From positions 61,214 through 113,862 of the forward strand of contig JAIVGZ010000006.1 in assembly GCA_020201335.1 (NCBI GenBank): a stretch of 52,649 bases of DNA, given 5' to 3'. The stretch's first letter is position 1. The number at the start of each line of letters is the position of its first letter. The notes below the pieces were generated by a model that was given only the letters and a program-made list of their open reading frames with translations, was not told where the DNA came from and made no database searches. Made by a program: the position numbers and the translations under genes. Source of the DNA: Natronospirales bacterium (GTDB taxonomy: Bacteria; Pseudomonadota; Gammaproteobacteria; Natronospirales; JAIVGZ01). This document shows positions 50,191-52,649 of this stretch, one piece after another.

Positions 50191-51234
50191 GTGGCCGCCG
50201 TCCCCGCCGAAATCACTGAAGCCCTGTCCACCGCCATCGTAGTGGTGGACGCGGATTTGCGCACCCGTTACCTGAATCCGGCAGCTGAGGACCTTTTTGC
50301 GGTGAGCACCAGAGCACTCGCTGGTCGGCCGGCGGCCGATTGGCTGCCGGCAGTCATCGTCGAACGGGCAACCGCCACACTCGCCGACGGCCGGCCGTGG
50401 ACCGCGCGCGAACTGCCGCTGGCCGTCGCCGGTGGTTCGCACGGTGTGACCGTCGACGTGACGCTGAGCCCTGCCGGCGACGGCGGCATCGTGTTCGAGT
50501 TCTCCGCGTTGGATCGACACTTGCGGATCAGCCGTGAGGAACAGCTTCATTCCCAGGATGCCGCGAGCCGCGCGCTCGTCCGCGGCCTCGCCCACGAAAT
50601 TAAGAACCCGCTCGGCGGGTTGCGCGGCGCCGCGCAGCTGCTCGACCGCCGGCTCGGGGATGCCGCGTTGCGCGAATACACGAGCGTAATCATCGCCGAA
50701 GCCGATCGGCTTGGCGCGTTGGTGGATGCGATGCTCGGGCCGAACCGCCCACCACAGCATCGAGAAGTGAACATCCACGAAATTACCGAACGCGTCGCGA
50801 CGCTGGTCGAAGGCGAATACCCGTCGCGCACGCTGCGCCGCTCGTATGACCCGAGCCTGCCGTCACTGCACGCCGACCCCGACCAGCTGGTGCAGGCGCT
50901 TTTGAACCTCGTGCGCAATGCGGCGCAGGCAATCGAACCAGATGGGACCGTGACGCTGCGCACCTATGTCGACAGCCAGGTGACGGTCGGGCGCGTGCGA
51001 CACCGGCAGGTGATTTGTGTTGATGTCATCGACGACGGACCGGGCGTTGCGCCGGATATGGTCGAGCGCATTTTTCTCCCGCTTGTCTCGACGCGGGATG
51101 GCGGCAGCGGCTTGGGCTTGTCGATTGCGCAGGGACTCCTTACGCGTCACGGCGGACTAATTGAGTGCGTGAGCGAACCCGGCCGTACCGTTTTCACAAT
51201 GGTGGTGCCGCGCGGAAAAGCTGCCGATGAATGA
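50191..51234 (+). CDS. glnL: nitrogen regulation sensor kinase NtrB
   Basis: This 347-residue cytoplasmic kinase/phosphatase acts on NtrC under PII control. It has an N-terminal PAS domain (ALSTAIVVVDADLRTRYLNPAAEDLF), the H-box GLAHEIKNPLGGLRGAAQLL with phospho-acceptor His135, the N-box LVRNAAQAIEPDG, and G-boxes DDGPGV and GGSGLGLSIAQG. The start is GTG 50191, which gives the right N-terminus; an ATG at 50184 is out of frame and no good ribosome site is seen. It overlaps the ntrC start by 8 bases. Confidence 0.95.
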   Translation: MAAVPAEITEALSTAIVVVDADLRTRYLNPAAEDLFAVSTRALAGRPAADWLPAVIVERATATLADGRPWTARELPLAVAGGSHGVTVDVTLSPAGDGGIVFEFSALDRHLRISREEQLHSQDAASRALVRGLAHEIKNPLGGLRGAAQLLDRRLGDAALREYTSVIIAEADRLGALVDAMLGPNRPPQHREVNIHEITERVATLVEGEYPSRTLRRSYDPSLPSLHADPDQLVQALLNLVRNAAQAIEPDGTVTLRTYVDSQVTVGRVRHRQVICVDVIDDGPGVAPDMVERIFLPLVSTRDGGSGLGLSIAQGLLTRHGGLIECVSEPGRTVFTMVVPRGKAADE

Positions 51235-52615
51235 TGTGACTACAGCCTGGGTGCTCGATGACGACGCGTCGATGCGCTGGGTGCTTGAGCGCGCGCTAAC
51301 AGATGCGGGCGTGCAAGTGCGCGTGTTCGAATCAGCCGCCGGGGTGCGGCAGGCGCTGCAGTACGGCACCCCGGATGTCTTGCTGAGCGACGTGCGTATG
51401 CCCGGCGAGGACGGGATGGCGCTGCTCGCGCACCTGGTGGAACACCAGCCGGGCCTTCCGGTCATCATCATGACCGCGCACTCCGACCTGGATGCCGCGG
51501 TTGCGGCGTACGAGGGCGGCGCTTTCGAGTACTTGCCGAAGCCATTCGATATCGATGCGATGGTCGCGTTGGTGCAGCGCGCATCGACACACACGCGCGC
51601 GGTAACGGCAACCGCGCCCACGATTGATGAAGGCGAACCGGAGCTGATCGGCGAGGCACCGGCGATGCAGCAGGTGTACCGCGCAATCGGGCGCCTGCAG
51701 CGCTCACACGTCCCGGTGTTGATCACCGGCGAGACAGGCACCGGCAAGGAACTCGTAGCGCGCGCGCTGCACCGCCATGGCCCGCGCGCCGGCGGCCCGT
51801 TCGTCGCGCTCAACGCAGCGGCAATTCCGCCCGAACTGGTCGAGTCGGAGTTGTTCGGACACGAGCGCGGTGCGTACACCGGTGCGCATGCACAGCGCAT
51901 CGGCCGGTTCGAGCAAGCGGACGGCGGGACGCTCTTCCTCGACGAGATTGGCGACATGCCGGCTGCTGCGCAGACGCGCCTGTTGCGTGTGCTCGCGGAG
52001 GGCGAATTACACCGCGTCGGTGGTAACCGCACGGTGCCGGTGGATGTCCGCGTAATCGCCGCGACGCACCAGCAACTTTCAAAGTTAGTCGAAGACGGCC
52101 GCTTTCGTAGCGACCTCTACCACCGCTTGAATGTCGTAGCCCTGCACCTGCCGTCGTTGCGGGAGCGGTGCGAAGACATCCCGCTGCTGTTCGGGCATTT
52201 CCTGCAACGCGCGGCGGCCGAGCTCGGCGTTGCACCGAAGACTCCCGCGCCGGGTCTCACCAACTGGCTGGAGCGGCTGCGTTGGCCCGGCAATGTGCGG
52301 GAACTCGAGAACCTGTGTCGGCGGCTGACCGCGATGGCGCCGGGTCGCGTTGTCCACATCGATGACCTGCCGGCAGAGCTGCGACCAGATGGTGGAGCGG
52401 AGCCATCACCAGGCTGGGAACACCTGCTCACCGCTTGGGCCGAAGAGCAGCTTGATAACGGCGCGACCGGATTGGCGCCGCGGATGACGGAGACGGCTGA
52501 GCGAATCCTGATTGAAGCGGCATTACGGCGCACCGGCGGTCAGCGTGCGGAGGCGGCGAAGCTGCTGGGCTGGGGCCGCAACACACTCGCACGCAAGCTG
52601 AAGAGCGGTCAGTAA
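51227..52615 (+). CDS. glnG: nitrogen regulation response regulator NtrC
   Basis: This 462-residue sigma-54 activator has a receiver domain with phospho-acceptor Asp55 (LLSDVRMPG) and an AAA+ domain with Walker A GETGTGKELVARAL and Walker B GGTLFLDEIGDMP. The sigma-54 contact loop reads GAYTGA (Tyr in place of Phe of GAFTGA). The C-terminal Fis-like HTH is RAEAAKLLGWGRNTLARKL. It is coupled to ntrB by an 8-base overlap. It is the expected activator of the glnA promoter seen upstream. Confidence 0.96.
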   Translation: MNDVTTAWVLDDDASMRWVLERALTDAGVQVRVFESAAGVRQALQYGTPDVLLSDVRMPGEDGMALLAHLVEHQPGLPVIIMTAHSDLDAAVAAYEGGAFEYLPKPFDIDAMVALVQRASTHTRAVTATAPTIDEGEPELIGEAPAMQQVYRAIGRLQRSHVPVLITGETGTGKELVARALHRHGPRAGGPFVALNAAAIPPELVESELFGHERGAYTGAHAQRIGRFEQADGGTLFLDEIGDMPAAAQTRLLRVLAEGELHRVGGNRTVPVDVRVIAATHQQLSKLVEDGRFRSDLYHRLNVVALHLPSLRERCEDIPLLFGHFLQRAAAELGVAPKTPAPGLTNWLERLRWPGNVRELENLCRRLTAMAPGRVVHIDDLPAELRPDGGAEPSPGWEHLLTAWAEEQLDNGATGLAPRMTETAERILIEAALRRTGGQRAEAAKLLGWGRNTLARKLKSGQ

Positions 52616-52649
52616 ATCTCGCGGATGTAGATGCGGCGCGGATTGCCGT
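52609..52649 (-). CDS. C-terminal fragment of an unidentified gene
   Basis: A minus-strand frame that enters from the right edge ends with TGA at 52609-52611, overlapping the ntrC stop region. The visible peptide is only GNPRRIYIREIY. The frame and the convergent position suggest a real 3' end, but 12 residues are too few to name the product. Confidence 0.3.
   Translation of the reverse strand, partial: GNPRRIYIREIY

Overview
The window is GC-rich bacterial chromosome with the gene content of a gammaproteobacterium around its replication origin. dnaA, dnaN, recF and gyrB run rightward. rpmH, rnpA, yidD, yidC and mnmE run leftward from the same point near 37.3 kb. The F-type ATP synthase operon, the S46, S9 and S33 peptidases, prpBCD and a dense family of REP-like palindromes would fit Xanthomonadales or Woeseiaceae-type lineages, but I cannot name a genus.

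Layout. 1-4.2 kb: atpIBEFHA and the 5' end of atpG (minus strand). 4.2-8 kb: a fused parA-parB, rsmG and a GspE-type ATPase, joined end to end with prpD. 8-15.9 kb: prpD, prpC, prpB (methylcitrate cycle), acuI, a TPR-GGDEF protein, a VOC protein and an MBL-fold hydrolase, all minus. 16-18.4 kb: a secreted S9 peptidase and a PaaI-type thioesterase (plus). 18.4-25.8 kb: an S46 dipeptidyl-peptidase and oppABCDF (minus). 25.8-27.4 kb: a broken mnmG. 27.5-32 kb: a four-gene coupled plus-strand cassette (S33 peptidase, ABC ATPase, ABC-2 permease, diguanylate cyclase). 32-33.6 kb: an AbiEi-like gene and an endonuclease/exonuclease/phosphatase gene. 33.7-37.2 kb: mnmE, yidC, yidD, rnpA, rpmH. 37.2-44.2 kb: the origin region and dnaA, dnaN, recF, gyrB. 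44.4-47.9 kb: plsC, gmhB and damaged glyS and glyQ (minus). 48-52.6 kb: glnA, a DUF4124 protein, ntrB and ntrC (plus).

How the parts work together. Three themes stand out. Chromosome maintenance: two perfect parS palindromes lie inside recF, and DnaA boxes flank dnaA. Peptide and propionate use: periplasmic peptidases, an Opp importer, then the methylcitrate cycle and AcuI. Nitrogen control: a sigma-54 type glnA promoter, an NtrC-like operator and the ntrBC pair downstream.

The most striking signal is that several conserved genes lack internal or junctional segments. parA runs in frame into parB; mnmE has an in-frame gap; mnmG and glyS have frame-shifting gaps; glyQ has a large gap that leaves an amber codon at the join; rsmG lacks a normal start. 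The neighbouring atp, dnaA, dnaN, gyrB, recF, glnA and ntrBC genes are intact. This is either real erosion and fusion or a series of assembly collapses, and read mapping would decide. The second signal is a three-member REP family whose hairpin arms co-vary, including copies that supply the stop codons of prpC and glnA and a 155-bp nested palindrome behind gyrB.
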